A stretch of DNA of 6,601 nt from Phycisphaerae bacterium SM23_33 (GTDB lineage Bacteria; Planctomycetota; Phycisphaerae; SM23-33), in the NCBI GenBank assembly GCA_001303665.1, contig LJUF01000235.1:1-6601 (forward strand). The letters run 5' to 3'. Position numbers and translations under genes: made by a program. Position 1 is the stretch's first letter, and each line of letters begins with the position of its first letter. Positions 5,807 through 6,601 of the stretch are shown in pieces. The notes beneath the pieces were generated by a model, which worked only from the letters and a program-made list of their open reading frames with translations, ran no database searches and was not told the origin of the DNA.

Positions 5807-6128
5807 TTATCAACCCCTCCAATCCCGGAATGTCCATGCCGCCGGTGAGCTCTCTCAGGGCGCGGGCGGCGGCGTCGGCGGCCTTTTTCTGGGCGGCGGA
5901 GACGGCCGCCTTGGTCAGGTCCTGGAGCATCTCCACGTCCCCGTCGGCCAGCACCTCCGGGGCAATCTTCACGTCCACCAGTTCCATCCTGCCGTTGACG
6001 GTAGCGGTGACGGCTCCGCCGCCGGCGGCCGCCGAAAACTCCGTCGCCGCCAGCCGCTCCCGCATTCGCGGCAGCTCCGTCTTCAGTCTGCCGGCCAACT
6101 GCATCAGCTTGCCTATGTCGCCGAACAT
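5802..6128 (-). CDS. ybaB: YbaB/EbfC family nucleoid-associated DNA-binding protein
   Basis: This 108-aa protein matches the family in length and form. YbaB/EbfC proteins are small dimers that bind DNA and coat or bend the nucleoid, with effects on gene expression. Visible are an N-terminal amphipathic helix (MFGDIGKLMQLAGRLKTELP), the central beta-hairpin (GGGAVTATVNGRMELVDVKI, about 36-55), and the helix EMLQDLTKAAVSAAQKKAAD (about 66-85). The tail GGMDIPGLEGLIT is typical up to IPGL. The ATG at 6126-6128 is preceded by AAAGGGA with about 8 nt between, and dnaX ends 15 bp upstream, so the two are co-transcribed and probably coupled. The last Thr codon (ACG) and the TGA stop both overlap the outermost heptamer of the repeat array, so the natural C-terminus may have been changed by a few residues. 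Confidence 0.95.
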   Translation of the reverse strand: MFGDIGKLMQLAGRLKTELPRMRERLAATEFSAAAGGGAVTATVNGRMELVDVKIAPEVLADGDVEMLQDLTKAAVSAAQKKAADAAARALRELTGGMDIPGLEGLIT

Positions 6129-6143
6129 CCGCCATTCCCTTTC

Positions 6144-6601
6144 TCAAGGCCTATCCGGCCCGTCCTGGTCCGGCTCGGCCGCCTCGGCCGGCGGGGCCTG
6201 GCGGCGGACGTGGTTGATGGCCCCGTCGAAGAACTCCAGCACGGCCTTGACGGCAGGGTCGCTGGCCAGTTCGGCTCGCTCGGCCGTGGAAAGCGTTACG
6301 GCCTGCGGCAGCGGCCTGGCGGCGGCGGGCGGCTCGCCGGGCTCGCCCGTCGGGACGTACTCGCAGCGGACCGGCCGGCCGAACAATTCCGCCAGCCCGG
6401 AACGGATCTGCTCATCCCAGCGCTGGGCCCGCCCGCGAAGGGTCTCGTGCACCCGGTCGTAGCCCAAACGGACGGTATCGCCCTCGACGGCCAGGACCTT
6501 GGCCGGCCGCAGCAGCCCCGAGCCCGGCCCGAGGCGCCGCCCCAGCACCGACACGATCCCCGACCAGTGCTGGCCGATGTACGCCTGATCCCACTGGAGT
6601 T
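6144..6601 (-). CDS. dnaX: C-terminal part of DNA polymerase III subunit tau/gamma (DnaX), partial
   Basis: The frame is open from the right edge to a TGA at 6144-6146, giving about 152 codons with the N-terminus missing. The visible part begins LQWDQAYIGQHWSGIVSVLG and continues with PAKVLAVEGDTVRLGYD, then WDEQIRSGLAELFG and RPVRCEYVP. That order (a W...L helix, a strand pair reading out small basic domains, an I-x-x-x-L helix, a Gly, a final strand) matches the C-terminal alpha/beta domain downstream of the clamp-loader core of DnaX. The last 60 residues are Pro/Ala/Glu-rich and variable. Position directly before ybaB and recR supports the call strongly, since dnaX-ybaB-recR is a widespread cluster. 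The AAA+ motifs that would prove it lie outside the window. Confidence 0.7.
   Translation of the reverse strand, partial: LQWDQAYIGQHWSGIVSVLGRRLGPGSGLLRPAKVLAVEGDTVRLGYDRVHETLRGRAQRWDEQIRSGLAELFGRPVRCEYVPTGEPGEPPAAARPLPQAVTLSTAERAELASDPAVKAVLEFFDGAINHVRRQAPPAEAAEPDQDGPDRP

Noticed and set aside
5085..5820. Target-site duplication or extended inverted ends outside the arrays (GGAGGG on the left, CCCCTCC on the right).
   Set aside because: The similarity is a short G-run at different distances from the arrays, too weak to claim.
5246..5848. A plus-strand frame containing peptide repeats such as RLPITGYRLPVTDHRLRIT.
   Set aside because: The repeats are a translation of the DNA heptamer array, and the rest is antisense to the four-helix-bundle gene.

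Overview
The window is a GC-rich bacterial segment in which every gene I support lies on the minus strand, so genes are described in transcription order, from high to low coordinates. The best guess for the source is a planctomycete-type bacterium, possibly Phycisphaerae. This is inferred from the high GC, the dnaX-ybaB-recR cluster, a sigma-54 gene beside envelope genes, and a secreted protein whose mature N-terminus is rich in T/Q/P/A. No single marker here proves the phylum.

Layout. The right edge (6144-6601) holds the C-terminal part of what is probably DnaX (DNA polymerase III tau/gamma). Next come ybaB/ebfC (5802-6128) and recR (4474-5073), a classic replication/recombination cluster. 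In most bacteria ybaB and recR are adjacent. Here they are separated by a 710-bp cassette (5097-5806): a low-GC gene for an S23-type four-helix-bundle protein (5231-5629) with its own plausible promoter, bracketed by two 70-bp arrays of ten 7-bp repeats in opposite orientation. The ybaB stop codon lies inside the outermost repeat of the right array, and the left array ends 23 bp before the recR start. This inverted-array cassette is the most interesting object in the window.

Downstream of recR are a 477-aa exported or membrane-anchored protein of unknown function (2883-4316, GTG start), then rpoN for sigma-54 (1298-2773). After rpoN comes a LolA-like periplasmic protein gene (409-1255) broken by one extra base near 821-829, and last the N-terminus of a two-helix membrane protein (1-246) that runs off the left edge. 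Recognisable promoter-like elements occur just before rpoN, before the unknown gene (weak), and inside the cassette.

No stretch over 300 bp lacks a gene. The gaps are 247-408, 1256-1297, 2774-2882, 4317-4473, 5074-5230 and 5630-5801; the last two are largely cassette sequence. I saw no tRNA, rRNA, CRISPR array or classical IS transposase. Several very long plus-strand open frames, one of 935 codons, are antisense shadows of GC-rich genes.
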